Shown here: piece by piece, positions 1-8,623 of the stretch | How positions within the stretch are numbered: position 1 is the stretch's first letter | Layout of the letters: each line of letters opens with the position of its first letter | NCBI RefSeq assembly: GCF_030149515.1 | Contig: NZ_JASBRI010000017.1 | Coordinates: 1-64,000 of the forward strand | Length of the DNA: 64,000 nt | Reading direction: 5' to 3' | Origin: Maricaulis sp. | GTDB taxonomy: Bacteria; Pseudomonadota; Alphaproteobacteria; Caulobacterales; Maricaulaceae | Made by a program: the position numbers and the translations under genes | The notes under the pieces: generated by a model | What the model was told of the DNA's origin: nothing | Databases searched by the model: none | The model's input: only the letters and a program-made list of their open reading frames with translations

Positions 1-45
1 AAACGGCGCGCGCTCTTGTATATAAGTAGGTCTGGAGGGCTGGAT

Positions 46-885
46 TTGACGACTGCGTACGACATTGTAACCGACGAGACCGCTGCCGGCGCACCGCGCG
101 ACGGCCGCATCAAGCTGCACGGGCCCGAAGGCTTTGCCGGTATGCGCAAGGCCGGTCGGCTGGCTGCGGAAATCCTCGACATGCTGGCGGGCGAAGTCGC
201 GCCGGGCGTTACGACTGAGTATCTCGACAAGCTGGCCCGCGAATACGCGTTCGATCACGGCTCCACCCCCGCGACCCTGTTCTATCGCGGCTATCGCCAC
301 TCGCTGTGCACCTCGATCAATCACGTCGTCTGCCACGGCATTCCGGGACCCAAACCCCTGAAGGACGGCGATATTCTCAATATCGACGTCACCGTCATCG
401 TCGATGGCTGGCATGGCGACACATCGCGCATGTATGTCGCAGGCACGCCCAAACGGAAGGCGGAAATCCTGATCGACACGACCCATGAGGCGATGATGGC
501 CGGGATCAATGCGATCAGGCCGGGCGTCACGCTGGGCACGATCGGCGCCGTCATCCAGGAATATGCCGAGACGCGGCGCTGTTCGATCGTGCGGGATTTC
601 TGCGGCCACGGCCTGGGTCAGAATTTCCACGACAGCCCGAATGTGCTGCATTTCGGTGAACATGGCGAAGGGCCTGAACTCAAACCCGGCATGTTCTTCA
701 CCGTCGAACCCATGCTCAATCTCGGCCGGGCGGATGTGAAAGTCCTCTCCGATGGCTGGACCGCGGTCACGCGCGACAAGTCTCTCTCGGCCCAGTTCGA
801 GCATTCCTGCGGCGTCACCGAGGACGGGGTGGAGATCTTCACCACCTCGCCCAAGGGTCTCGACAAGCCTCCCTACACGATCTGA
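46..885 (+). CDS. map: Type I methionine aminopeptidase
   Basis: Removes the initiator methionine from nascent proteins in the cytosol. The five metal ligands of the M24A family are present at D114, D125, H188, E221 and E252 (numbered from the start chosen here), with the same 11/63/33/31 spacing as E. coli MAP. I chose the TTG at 46 because GGAGGG lies 6 nt upstream (34-39). An in-frame TTG at 16 is possible, and the frame is open to the window edge, so a start further upstream cannot be excluded. radC follows after 3 nt, suggesting co-transcription. Confidence 0.93.
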   Translation: MTTAYDIVTDETAAGAPRDGRIKLHGPEGFAGMRKAGRLAAEILDMLAGEVAPGVTTEYLDKLAREYAFDHGSTPATLFYRGYRHSLCTSINHVVCHGIPGPKPLKDGDILNIDVTVIVDGWHGDTSRMYVAGTPKRKAEILIDTTHEAMMAGINAIRPGVTLGTIGAVIQEYAETRRCSIVRDFCGHGLGQNFHDSPNVLHFGEHGEGPELKPGMFFTVEPMLNLGRADVKVLSDGWTAVTRDKSLSAQFEHSCGVTEDGVEIFTTSPKGLDKPPYTI

Positions 886-888
886 ACC

Positions 889-1569
889 ATGCCCGGGACC
901 GCGCACCATACCGGCCATCGCGACCGACTGCGCGAAAAACTAACTACAGCGGGCGGTCTGGCGCTTCACGATTATGAATTGCTGGAGCTTTACCTGTTCC
1001 GTTGCATTCCGCGCCGCGACGTCAAACCCATTGCGAAAGACCTGATCGCCCGTTTCGGCGATCTGGGTGGGGTCGCGACGGCGCCGCTGGAACAGCTGAC
1101 GACCGTGAAGGGCGTCAGCGAGAAGACCGCCGCCGAGCTGAAACTGATCAAGGCGCTGGCCGAGCGTCTGGCCCGCGAACAGGTGATCGGCCGGCCGGCG
1201 ATCGCGTCCTGGTCGGCGCTCATCACCTATTGCCGCACGGCCATGCAGCACGCCACGACGGAACAGTTCCGCGTGCTTTTCCTGGACCGCAAGAACAAGC
1301 TGATCGCCGACGAGATTCTGGGTGAAGGCACGATCGACCATGCCCCCGTCTATCCGCGCGAGGTAGTCAAACGGGCGCTCGCGCACGAGGCCTCGGCCAT
1401 CATCCTGGTGCACAATCACCCGTCCGGCGATGCCACACCCAGCCAGGCCGATATCGAGATGACCCGCTCGCTGATGGAGATCTGCCAGCCCTTCGAGATC
1501 GTGGTGCACGACCACCTGGTGATCGGCCGCGAGAACACGGCCAGTTTCAAGACGCTGGGTCTGATATAG
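889..1569 (+). CDS. radC: RadC family protein (JAB/MPN domain)
   Basis: 226 aa. An N-terminal helix-hairpin-helix-like part (about residues 30-80) is followed by a JAB/MPN metalloprotease-like domain carrying the family motif HNHPSGDATPS near residue 175. RadC is widely annotated as a DNA repair protein, but that role is poorly supported in the literature and its biochemical function is unsettled. Its start lies 3 nt after the map stop, so the two are probably co-transcribed. The 3' end overlaps the convergent VOC gene by 23 nt. Confidence 0.92.
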   Translation: MPGTAHHTGHRDRLREKLTTAGGLALHDYELLELYLFRCIPRRDVKPIAKDLIARFGDLGGVATAPLEQLTTVKGVSEKTAAELKLIKALAERLAREQVIGRPAIASWSALITYCRTAMQHATTEQFRVLFLDRKNKLIADEILGEGTIDHAPVYPREVVKRALAHEASAIILVHNHPSGDATPSQADIEMTRSLMEICQPFEIVVHDHLVIGRENTASFKTLGLI

Positions 1570-1960
1570 GCGGACTTCCCGGCTGCCAGAGTTCCAGTTT
1601 CACGCCGTCGGGATCGACAATCCAGGCGAAACGGCCCTGATCGTACTCGACCGGTTCCTCGGTCACCGGTTCGACCCCGTGTGCGCGGGCGCGCTCCAGC
1701 ACCCCGTCGAGATCGTCAACGACGAGATTGATCATGAAGGGCGCCGTGCCCGGCTCCATGTATTCGTGCATGTCCGGACCGAACGGGCTCCACACCGTCA
1801 TGGCGCTCTCGCCATAGGCGGCGACAAAGTCCTGCGGCCTGAAATGCGCGCCGCCGAAATCGGCCAGATCGATCCCCAGCACGTCCGCATACCAGCGCCC
1901 GGTCGCCTGCGCGTCGCTGCAGCGCGCGAACACGCCGCCCAATCCGATCACCCTGGCCAT
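1547..1960 (-). CDS. VOC (glyoxalase/bleomycin resistance) family protein
   Basis: 137 aa, a single vicinal-oxygen-chelate domain. It begins with a typical beta strand (ARVIGLGGVFARCSD), then the GRWYADVLGI stretch usual for glyoxalase-like proteins, and ends with a WIVDPDGVKLELWQP strand that carries the C-terminal metal-ligand Glu. The substrate cannot be inferred. It is convergent with radC (23-nt overlap) and divergent from the threonine-synthase-like gene. Confidence 0.85.
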   Translation of the reverse strand: MARVIGLGGVFARCSDAQATGRWYADVLGIDLADFGGAHFRPQDFVAAYGESAMTVWSPFGPDMHEYMEPGTAPFMINLVVDDLDGVLERARAHGVEPVTEEPVEYDQGRFAWIVDPDGVKLELWQPGSPPISDPAS

Positions 1961-2024
1961 ATTGTCTCTCCCTGCGATGGCAGCTGAAGCGCGGCGGTGC
2001 CGCCATAAACATTATTGCCTGTCC

Positions 2025-2088
2025 GGGAGACGGACCCAAGGTCCGTCTCCCCTGGTCCAAACGGCCGCTTCACACGGCCTCTGGACCT
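2025..2088 (+). other. Two consecutive hairpins in the leader of the threonine-synthase-like gene
   Basis: A perfect 12-bp stem (2025-2036 with 2040-2051) closes on a 3-nt loop. It is followed by a second hairpin in which GGTCCA pairs with TGGACC and an inner GGCCG pairs with CGGCC (2055-2088). Both lie in the 178-bp gap between divergent genes. No T-run follows, so a simple terminator is unlikely. They could be mRNA leader structures or a dispersed palindromic repeat. Confidence 0.45.
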
Positions 2089-2138
2089 GTCCGGCCAATG
2101 GCCTAGCTTGGGCATCGAACCAGAAAGAGCTCCCGCCC

Positions 2139-3362
2139 ATGCACAATCGCGCCAACTACTTCACCCATCTGGAATGTTCGGAAACCGGCAAGCACCACGA
2201 CAAGGACAAGCCGCACAATCTCTCCGAGGCCGGAAAACCGCTGCTGGCCCGCTACGACCTCGATGCGATGAAGGTGGCAGTGGACCGCGGTGCGATCTGG
2301 TCCCGGCCGGGCGGATTCTGGAAATGGCGCGAATTGCTGCCGGTCCGGGACAATGCCGATATCTGCCGTCTCGGCGAAATCGACACGCCGTTGATCGACG
2401 TGCCCGCCACGGGCAAGGCCTCCGGCGCGACCGGCAAGGTCTGGGTGAAGGATGAGGGCCGCCTGCCGACGGGCTCCTTCAAGGCGCGCGGCCTCGCGCT
2501 CGCTGTCGCCATGGCCCACAGGTTCGGCATCAGGCGCCTCGCCATGCCCACGAACGGCAATGCCGGCGCGGCCCTGTCCGCCTATGCCAGCCGGATGGGG
2601 ATGGAGAGCTGGTGCTTCGCCCCGGAGGACACGCCGCAGATCAATCTCGACGAGATGGCGCTGCAGGGCGCGAACGTCTTCAAGGTGAACGGCTATATCC
2701 ATCATTGCGGCGCCCTGGTCGGCGCCGGCAAGGACAAGATGGGCTGGTTCGACGTCTCCACCCTGAAAGAGCCCTACCGGATCGAGGGCAAGAAGACGAT
2801 GGGCCTGGAACTCGCCGCCCAGATGGGCTGGAAACTGCCCGATGCGATCTTCTACCCCACCGGCGGCGGCACCGGCCTGATCGGCATGTGGAAGGCCTTC
2901 GACGAGATGGAAAAACTCGGCTGGATCGGTCCGGAACGCCCGAAAATGTTCGCCGTCCAGGCCGAGGGCTGCGCCCCCATCGTGAAAGCCTTCGAGGCCG
3001 GCGAACGCCATGCCGAGGAATGGGAAGACGCCCGGACCGCCGCCATGGGCATCCGCGTGCCCAAGGCCATCGGCGATTTCCTGATCCTGGATGCCGTGCG
3101 CGAGAGCGACGGCGCCGCGCTGGCCGTGTCGGAGGACGCCATCGAAACGGCCCGCACCCGCTGTGCCCGCGAGGACGGCCTCCTGCTCTGCCCCGAAGGC
3201 GCCGCGACACTGGCGGCCATGGAAAAGGCCATGGGCGACGGGCTTGTGGCACGGGACGCGGAATGCGTGCTGTTCAATTGCGGCTCGGGGCTGAAATACA
3301 AGATGCCGGACGGAGCCGTGGCGCTGGACCGGCACAGCGAGGTGGATTGGGGGGCGCTTTAA
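2139..3362 (+). CDS. PLP-dependent threonine synthase-like enzyme
   Basis: 407 aa, a fold-type II pyridoxal-phosphate enzyme. K115 in GSFKARGL is the expected Schiff-base lysine and the glycine-rich phosphate loop TGGGTGLIGMW is present, both typical of threonine synthase (O-phosphohomoserine to threonine). An N-terminal HLECSETGKHH segment matches threonine-synthase-type proteins that begin with a small Cys/His-containing strand. The frame stays open upstream to 1962, but the translated upstream part looks non-coding, and the ATG at 2139 precedes the conserved N-terminus. Other members of this family use related phospho-substrates, so the exact substrate is inferred. Confidence 0.85.
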   Translation: MHNRANYFTHLECSETGKHHDKDKPHNLSEAGKPLLARYDLDAMKVAVDRGAIWSRPGGFWKWRELLPVRDNADICRLGEIDTPLIDVPATGKASGATGKVWVKDEGRLPTGSFKARGLALAVAMAHRFGIRRLAMPTNGNAGAALSAYASRMGMESWCFAPEDTPQINLDEMALQGANVFKVNGYIHHCGALVGAGKDKMGWFDVSTLKEPYRIEGKKTMGLELAAQMGWKLPDAIFYPTGGGTGLIGMWKAFDEMEKLGWIGPERPKMFAVQAEGCAPIVKAFEAGERHAEEWEDARTAAMGIRVPKAIGDFLILDAVRESDGAALAVSEDAIETARTRCAREDGLLLCPEGAATLAAMEKAMGDGLVARDAECVLFNCGSGLKYKMPDGAVALDRHSEVDWGAL

Positions 3363-3426
3363 CCCCTTCTCCCCCACCGGGGAGAAGGTGCCCGGAGGGC
3401 GGATGAGGGGCGGCCGCGCAGCGGCC
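3363..3426. repeat. Left inverted repeat flanking the DUF559 gene
   Basis: A palindromic hairpin of the CCTTCTCC...GGAGAAGG type (3363-3388) is followed by GATGAGGGGC and a second small hairpin CGGCCGCGCAGCGGCC (3411-3426). The same modules in mirror order lie right of the DUF559 gene. A related copy is present near 35674. It resembles dispersed intergenic palindromes common in alphaproteobacterial genomes. Confidence 0.6.
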
Positions 3427-3484
3427 ACCAAGACCATGACCGTCATCACGGATAAAACCGCCAGACACCCCGCACTGTCCCGGC

Positions 3485-3847
3485 ATGCGCCATCCACACC
3501 GAAACCGCGCCCGCAAACTCCGCAAACAGCAAACCCCGGCGGAGGCCCGGCTCTGGTCTCGGCTGCGCAACCGCGCCCTGGCCGGCGCCAAGTTCCGGCG
3601 GCAGGTCCCGGTCGGTCCCTACATCGCCGACTTCCTGTGCAAGGATCTCTCGATCATCGTCGAGGCCGACGGTGGCCAGCACGCCAACCAGGAGACCTAT
3701 GACGCCCGCCGCACGGCCCGGTTGGAAGCCGGGGGCTATCAGGTTCTTCGCTTCTGGAACCACGCCATCCTGACGGACACGGACGCGGTCATGGAAGCCA
3801 TCGGCGACGCCGTCCATCACGCGCGAATGGCGCGGTCGGATTCTTAA
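3485..3847 (+). CDS. DUF559 endonuclease-like protein
   Basis: 120 aa. It shows the DUF559 pattern: an N-terminal RKLRKQQTPAEARLWSRLRNR helix, then FRRQVPVGPYIADF, then the nuclease-like core with Asp in YIADF, EADGGQH and a C-terminal VLRFWN strand. The fold is related to restriction-endonuclease-like and very-short-patch-repair nucleases. The biological role is not known. The gene stands alone and is flanked on both sides by inverted palindromic repeats, a setting that suggests a small transposable or repeat-associated unit. Confidence 0.87.
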   Translation: MRHPHRNRARKLRKQQTPAEARLWSRLRNRALAGAKFRRQVPVGPYIADFLCKDLSIIVEADGGQHANQETYDARRTARLEAGGYQVLRFWNHAILTDTDAVMEAIGDAVHHARMARSDS

Positions 3848-3906
3848 GCGGCGCGGCTTTGCCGCGCGCCCCTCACCTTTGATTCCTCTCCCCGGTCGGG
3901 GAGAGG
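3848..3906. repeat. Right inverted repeat flanking the DUF559 gene
   Basis: Mirror image of the left element: a GCGGCGCGGC..GCCGCGC hairpin directly after the DUF559 stop, then GCCCCTCACC, then the 22-bp palindrome CCTCTCCCCGG..GGAGAGG at 3885-3906. Confidence 0.55.
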
Positions 3907-3994
3907 CGGAGCGTGACGGCGCGGCCGCCACTTGACCTTTCGCGCCCCTTGGCGCATCCCCCGCGCTTCTCCACCGAGCACACGGAGCCCGCAC

Positions 3995-5296
3995 ATGATC
4001 CCCCGCTATACCCGTCCGGAAATGGCCGCCATCTGGTCGGACCGGAACAAGTACCAGATCTGGTACCTGATCGAGGCGCATGCGACGGAGAAGCTGGCGG
4101 AGCTGGGCGTGGTGCCGCAATCGGCGGTCGAGGCGGTCTGGAAAGCGAAAGACGTCGAATTCGATGTCGACCGGATCAATGAGATCGAGGCCGAGGTGAA
4201 GCATGACGTCATCGCCTTCCTCACCCATCTGGCCGAGCATGTCGGCGAGGAGAGCCGGTTCGTCCACCAGGGGCTGACCTCCTCGGACGTGCTGGACACC
4301 TGCCTGGCGGTGCAGCTGAAACAATCGGCCGACCTGCTGCTTGAAGGCCTCGACCGCGTGCTGGCAGCGCTGAAAAAGCGCGCCGAGGAGCACAAATACA
4401 CCGCCTGTATCGGCCGTTCGCACGGCATTCATGCCGAGCCGACGACGATGGGCCTGAAATTCGCGCGTTTCTATGCCGAGTTCGCCCGCAATCGCGAACG
4501 CCTCGTGCGGGCGCGCGACGAGGTCGCCACCTGCGCCATTTCCGGTGCCATCGGCACGTTCGCAAATGTCGATCCGGCGGTTGAGGAACATGTCGCCGAA
4601 CGGATGGGCCTGACGGTGGAGCCGATCTCCACCCAGGTCATCCCGCGCGACCGCCACGCCAATTATTTCGCCGTGCTCGGCCTGATCGCCTCGGCGATCG
4701 AGAATATCGCCATCGAGGTGCGCCATCTCCAGCGCTCCGAAGTGCGCGAGGCGCAGGAATATTTCTCGCCGGGCCAGAAGGGCTCGTCGGCCATGCCGCA
4801 CAAGCGCAATCCGATCCTGACCGAGAACCTGACCGGCCAGGCGCGCCTGGTGCGCTCGGCCGTGACGCCGGCGATGGAGAATATCGCCTTGTGGCACGAG
4901 CGGGACATCTCCCACTCCTCCGTCGAACGCGGCATCGGCCCGGACGCCAATGTGCATCTCGACTTCGCCCTGCACCGCACCGCCGGCATGATCGAGAAGC
5001 TGATCGTGCATGCCGACCGCTGCCAGGAAAACCTCAACGCCTATGGCGGCATCCACAATTCCCAGCGCGTCCTGCTGGCCCTGACCCAGGCCGGCGCCTC
5101 GCGCGAGGACAGCTATCGCCTGGTCCAGCGCAACGGCATGAAGACCTGGGACGAGGGCGGCATGCTGGTCGATCATCTCAAGGCCGATGCCGAAGTCACC
5201 GCCCTGCTTTCCAATGAGCAGATCGAGGCCTGTTTCGACGAGGCCTATCACATGAAGCATGTGGACACGATTTTTAAGCGGGTGTTCGGGGAATAG
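3995..5296 (+). CDS. purB: Adenylosuccinate lyase
   Basis: 433 aa. Catalyses two steps of purine synthesis: SAICAR to AICAR plus fumarate, and adenylosuccinate to AMP plus fumarate. The fumarase/aspartase superfamily signature GQKGSSAMPHKRNP (near residue 265) contains the flexible catalytic-serine loop. LTSSDVLDT and GRSHGIHAEPTTMG are further conserved active-site segments. The ATG at 3995 begins the conserved MIPRYTRPEMAAIW; the open frame back to 3932 lacks conservation. It fits with the pur genes some 2.3-6.5 kb downstream. Confidence 0.96.
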   Translation: MIPRYTRPEMAAIWSDRNKYQIWYLIEAHATEKLAELGVVPQSAVEAVWKAKDVEFDVDRINEIEAEVKHDVIAFLTHLAEHVGEESRFVHQGLTSSDVLDTCLAVQLKQSADLLLEGLDRVLAALKKRAEEHKYTACIGRSHGIHAEPTTMGLKFARFYAEFARNRERLVRARDEVATCAISGAIGTFANVDPAVEEHVAERMGLTVEPISTQVIPRDRHANYFAVLGLIASAIENIAIEVRHLQRSEVREAQEYFSPGQKGSSAMPHKRNPILTENLTGQARLVRSAVTPAMENIALWHERDISHSSVERGIGPDANVHLDFALHRTAGMIEKLIVHADRCQENLNAYGGIHNSQRVLLALTQAGASREDSYRLVQRNGMKTWDEGGMLVDHLKADAEVTALLSNEQIEACFDEAYHMKHVDTIFKRVFGE

Positions 5297-5314
5297 CGTT
5301 CCAACTATCGACGC

Positions 5315-5483
5315 TTGTCATCCCGGACGCATGCCCGGCCTTGAGCCGGGCGGAGATCCGGGACCCATAATCCCGGTGTTCATCCCGCTGTCGCCGTTAT
5401 CGAGCCTGCTTACGGCCTAGATCGGCACGTATGGGTCCCGGCTCTACGCCCCGCCTGCGCGGGGCATTCGGCCGGGATGACAA
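5315..5483. repeat. Large palindromic (REP/MITE-like) intergenic element
   Basis: The 231-bp gap after purB is filled by nested inverted repeats: TTGTCATCCCGG at 5315-5326 against CCGGGATGACAA at 5472-5483, and inside them GGGACCCATA against TATGGGTCCC. GTCATCCCGG ends are typical of dispersed alphaproteobacterial palindromes. I see no coding sequence in it. A degenerate relative lies at 28655-28680. Confidence 0.6.
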
Positions 5484-5527
5484 ATGCGTTTGTTGGCTTG
5501 CCGGGAAGAGCCCCCTAAATTCCCCCC

Positions 5528-6088
5528 ATGTCCAAGCTCTACGATTCCATCGACGACCGCCTCACCGCCTTCATCGAAAGGCAGAAGATGTTCTTTGTCG
5601 CCACGGCTCCGTCCGGCGATGAGGGGCATGTGAATGTCTCGCCGAAGGGCCATGACAGTTTCCGTATCCTGGGACCCAACGAGGTGGCCTATCTCGATCT
5701 GGGCGGTTCGGGCGTGGAAACCATCGCGCACCTGCGCCAGAACGGGCGCATCACCTTCATGTTCTGCGCCTTCGAGGGCATGGCCAATATCCTGCGCCTT
5801 TACGGCACCGGTACGGCCACCTGTTTCGACGATGACGGTTTTGCGGAGAAGCTGGCCCTCTTTCCGGAATATCCCAAGGCGCGCTCGGTCGTCACGGCGA
5901 AGATCCACCGCATCGCCGACAGTTGCGGCTGGGGCGTGCCGGTCTACGACTTCAAGGGCGAGCGCGACCAGCTGCTGCGCTATAATGAGCACCGCTCCGA
6001 GGAGGAATGGCGCGAGCGGCGCTATGCCGGCAATGCCCGGTCGATCGACGGGCTGCCGGGCCTGGTCAAACCGGAGCCGGCAGAATGA
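5528..6088 (+). CDS. Pyridoxamine 5'-phosphate oxidase-family (split-barrel flavin/F420) protein
   Basis: 186 aa. The N-terminal split-barrel fold shows FFVATAPSGDEGHVNVSPKGHDSFRIL followed by YLDLGGSGVETIAHL and GRITFMFCAFEG, the pattern of PNPOx-related FMN-binding proteins often called general stress or pyridoxamine oxidase family. The true substrate is unknown. Its stop overlaps the next start (ATGA at 6085-6088), so the two products are translationally coupled. Confidence 0.85.
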   Translation: MSKLYDSIDDRLTAFIERQKMFFVATAPSGDEGHVNVSPKGHDSFRILGPNEVAYLDLGGSGVETIAHLRQNGRITFMFCAFEGMANILRLYGTGTATCFDDDGFAEKLALFPEYPKARSVVTAKIHRIADSCGWGVPVYDFKGERDQLLRYNEHRSEEEWRERRYAGNARSIDGLPGLVKPEPAE

Positions 6089-6537
6089 GTGCGCAGGACG
6101 AGGCCGAGATCGAGCAGTTGATCCAGGACTGCTACGCGATGGTCTCCGGACCGGCCGGACCGCGCGACTGGTCGCGCCAGGACGAGATCTTTCATCCCGA
6201 ATGCCGCCAGATGCGCACCGGGGTGGACGAGGCGGGACAGCCCTGGATGATGATTTTCTCGCTCGACGAATACAGCGCCAATGCCGATGCGCTGCTCTCC
6301 ACGACCGATTTCTACGAGGTCGCGCTGGTCAACAGGATCAGCGTTTTCGGCAATATGGCCCAGGCCTGGTCGAGCTATGAGGCCAAACACCATCCCGACG
6401 ATGCCGATCCCGAACGCCGCGGCATCAATGCCTTCCAGTTCTACAAGGGTCCGAGCGGGCGATGGCAGATCGTCTCCATGATCTGGGACAATGAGCGCGA
6501 CGGGCTGAGCCTGCCCGACGACATGACACAGGCGTGA
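6085..6537 (+). CDS. NTF2-like (SnoaL/DUF4440-type) protein
   Basis: 150 aa, a single alpha+beta cone domain: N-terminal helix IEQLIQDCYAMVSGP, then FHPECRQMRTG, and closing beta strands including WSSYEAKH, NAFQFYKGPSGRWQIVSMIWDNER. No catalytic residues can be assigned. The start ATG overlaps the stop of the upstream PNPOx-like gene. The pair probably acts together, but no pathway is evident. Confidence 0.75.
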   Translation: MSAQDEAEIEQLIQDCYAMVSGPAGPRDWSRQDEIFHPECRQMRTGVDEAGQPWMMIFSLDEYSANADALLSTTDFYEVALVNRISVFGNMAQAWSSYEAKHHPDDADPERRGINAFQFYKGPSGRWQIVSMIWDNERDGLSLPDDMTQA

Positions 6538-6602
6538 TCGCGGGGCCGGCTGACAGAGCGTCGTGGCCGTCCTAGATCGGGGGCGAAGAGGAAATCCCGT
6601 CC

Positions 6603-7055
6603 ATGCGCCTTGTTCTTGTTGTTCTGGTCGCCCTTGCCGCCTTTCTCGGTCCGAATTTTGTCCGCGCATCGTGGGACGAACCGGTATCTGCCGGGCAGCC
6701 GCGCCTGGTGGCAGCCATGTTTCGCTCGTCCTGGTGCAGCGCCTGCCGCATCCTGGAGCCGCGGGTGGAGGATGTGCGCGAGGCGTTCGGCGAGGCGCCC
6801 ATCGGCTGGGTGCGTTTCAACTTCACCTGGGGCGAACGCGGCGGCCTGCGCGATCTCGCCGTGGAGGAGGGCATCGCGCCCCTCTACGACCGGATGGACG
6901 GCCGCACGGGCTTCCTCGTCCTGATGGACCGGGAGACCGGCCAGGTCTTCGAGATTGTCACGATGGACTATGGACGGGAACAGATCCGCGAGGCGCTGGA
7001 GCGCTGGCTGATCGTGGTGGAACGGCTGGAGAGTGTGGAACATCCTGCCCCCTGA
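6603..7055 (+). CDS. Secreted thioredoxin-like protein
   Basis: 150 aa. A signal peptide (about residues 1-22, MRLVLVVLVALAAFLGPNFV) leads to a thioredoxin-fold domain with a C45-S-A-C48 redox pair in SSWCSACRILEP. Predicted periplasmic dithiol/disulfide activity. The -SAC- pair differs from CGPC thioredoxins and resembles thiol:disulfide proteins of uncertain partners. It converges with the zeta-subunit gene; a GC-rich stem CTGCCCC/GGGGCAG sits between the two stops. Confidence 0.78.
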   Translation: MRLVLVVLVALAAFLGPNFVRASWDEPVSAGQPRLVAAMFRSSWCSACRILEPRVEDVREAFGEAPIGWVRFNFTWGERGGLRDLAVEEGIAPLYDRMDGRTGFLVLMDRETGQVFEIVTMDYGREQIREALERWLIVVERLESVEHPAP

Positions 7056-7078
7056 CGGGGCAGGACGGCCTGGCTCGC

Positions 7079-7402
7079 CTAGCCTTCCGAGCGGATTTCC
7101 TTGCGGGCCTTGGCCAGCAACTCGTCCATCTGCTTGCGCAGCAGGTGGTCGGACAGGTCCACGCCCTTTTCGTCGAAGTCCTTGCGGATCTTGCGGAAGA
7201 CGTCCTCGTCGCCCGCTTCCTCGAAATCGGCGACGATCACCGATTTGGCGTATTCGGCCGCAGCCTCGCCCTCGATCCCCATCTGCGCTGCGGCCCACAG
7301 GCCGAGCAGCTTGTTGCGCCGGGCGGTCGCCTTGAACTCGATCTCCTGATCGTGCGCGTACTTGTTCTCAAAGCCTTTTTCGCGATCGTCCAAGCCCGAC
7401 AT
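7079..7402 (-). CDS. DUF1476 protein, F1-ATPase inhibitor zeta-like
   Basis: 107 aa, starting MSGLDDREKGFENKYAHDQE, the conserved N-terminus of DUF1476. In Paracoccus denitrificans this family is the zeta subunit that blocks reverse rotation (ATP hydrolysis) of F1Fo-ATP synthase. Its N-terminal helix is the inhibitory part. The start at 7402 is chosen because AAGGAGGC lies just upstream (7407-7414 on the minus strand); the longer frame to 7522 has no such site. No ATP synthase genes are nearby, as is usual for this gene. Confidence 0.87.
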   Translation of the reverse strand: MSGLDDREKGFENKYAHDQEIEFKATARRNKLLGLWAAAQMGIEGEAAAEYAKSVIVADFEEAGDEDVFRKIRKDFDEKGVDLSDHLLRKQMDELLAKARKEIRSEG

Positions 7403-7635
7403 GGGTGCCTCCTTGAGGATGGGGTGTTTGCCGGTGTGACTAGCTCGCCCGCCGGGGTAAATCAATCTCTTCGGCTCATAGTGATAGCGTACCGTTGCAG
7501 GGCGTTGCAGAGGGACGCGCACACGGATATTTTCCCCCGCCGATGCGCGGTCCGGTTTCGAATCGGGCCGCGCCGCGCTTTTTCAGGCCAGAAAGGCTCC
7601 TGTCGGGAGCCGGGCCGCCACCGGAGCGTTCGCCG

Positions 7636-8397
7636 ATGTCCCGCCGCAAGAAACTCTACGAAGGCAAGGCCAAGATTCTCTACGAAGGTCCCGAGCCGGG
7701 CACGCTCGTCCAGTATTTCAAGGACGACGCCACCGCCTTCAACAATCAGAAGCACGCCACGCTGGAAGGTAAGGGCGTCCTGAACAACCGGATTTCCGAG
7801 TATATCATGCTCGGCCTCGGCCGGATCGGCATTCCGACGCATTTCATCAAGCGGCTGAACATGCGCGAACAGCTGGTGCGCCAGGTGGAGATCATTCCCC
7901 TGGAAGTGGTCTGCCGCAATGTCGCCGCCGGATCGATCAGCCAGCGCCTCGGCGTGCCCGAGGGCGAGGCCCTGCCCCGGTCCATCGTCGAATACTATTA
8001 CAAGAAGGACGAGCTGGGCGATCCGATGGTGTCGGAAGAGCACATCACCGCGTTCAACTGGGCGACGCCCCAGGAGATCGACGACATGATGGCGATGACG
8101 CTGCGGGTGAATGATTTCCTGTGCGGCCTGTTCTCCGCCGCCGGCATCCGCCTGGTGGACTTCAAGCTGGAATTCGGCCGCTACTACGAGGGCGACATGG
8201 TGCGCACCGTGCTGGCCGACGAGATCAGCCCGGACAGCTGCCGCCTCTGGGACATGGACACCAACGAGAAGATGGACAAGGACCGGTTCCGGCGCGATCT
8301 GGGCAATGTCACCGAGGCCTATGCCGAAGTGGCCAAACGCCTGGGCATCATGAAGGAAAGCGGCCAGGTGCCGGCGAATGACGGCGCCGTGAAATAG
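7636..8397 (+). CDS. purC: Phosphoribosylaminoimidazole-succinocarboxamide (SAICAR) synthase
   Basis: 253 aa. Joins CAIR and aspartate using ATP to give SAICAR, the substrate of PurB. The N-terminus [14 protein letters not shown] is the conserved ATP-grasp-like opening. [11 protein letters not shown] and [10 protein letters not shown] are the family signatures. The ATG at 7636 starts the conserved region, and the open frame back to 7495 is non-conserved. It leads the purC-purS-purQ-purL cluster, with a 226-bp gap before purS. Confidence 0.96.
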   Translation: MSRRKKLYEGKAKILYEGPEPGTLVQYFKDDATAFNNQKHATLEGKGVLNNRISEYIMLGLGRIGIPTHFIKRLNMREQLVRQVEIIPLEVVCRNVAAGSISQRLGVPEGEALPRSIVEYYYKKDELGDPMVSEEHITAFNWATPQEIDDMMAMTLRVNDFLCGLFSAAGIRLVDFKLEFGRYYEGDMVRTVLADEISPDSCRLWDMDTNEKMDKDRFRRDLGNVTEAYAEVAKRLGIMKESGQVPANDGAVK

Positions 8398-8623
8398 CGT
8401 CGGCCTTACCCCACTGGCGTGGGGGGCCGCCGCGCAGACGGGGGAATTGCGGCGACAGGCTCAAGGGCCTCACGGCGCTGCGCATCGCACGTCTTCCCGC
8501 AAGCGGGGAAGAAAGGACGGAACAACCCTGCCCTGCTGAATTGCTTCGTCCGGTCAATTGCGCCGAAGTCGATACCGCTTTATGCAGGGCGCAATTTCGT
8601 GACCCAAGAAGCGAGTCGAGCCC

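Noticed and set aside
1962-2138. Upstream extension of the threonine-synthase-like frame
   Set aside because: The extra residues are not conserved and cross the hairpins; ATG 2139 starts the family N-terminus.
7495-7635. N-terminal extension of purC
   Set aside because: Conserved PurC begins at the ATG at 7636; upstream translation is unlike the family.
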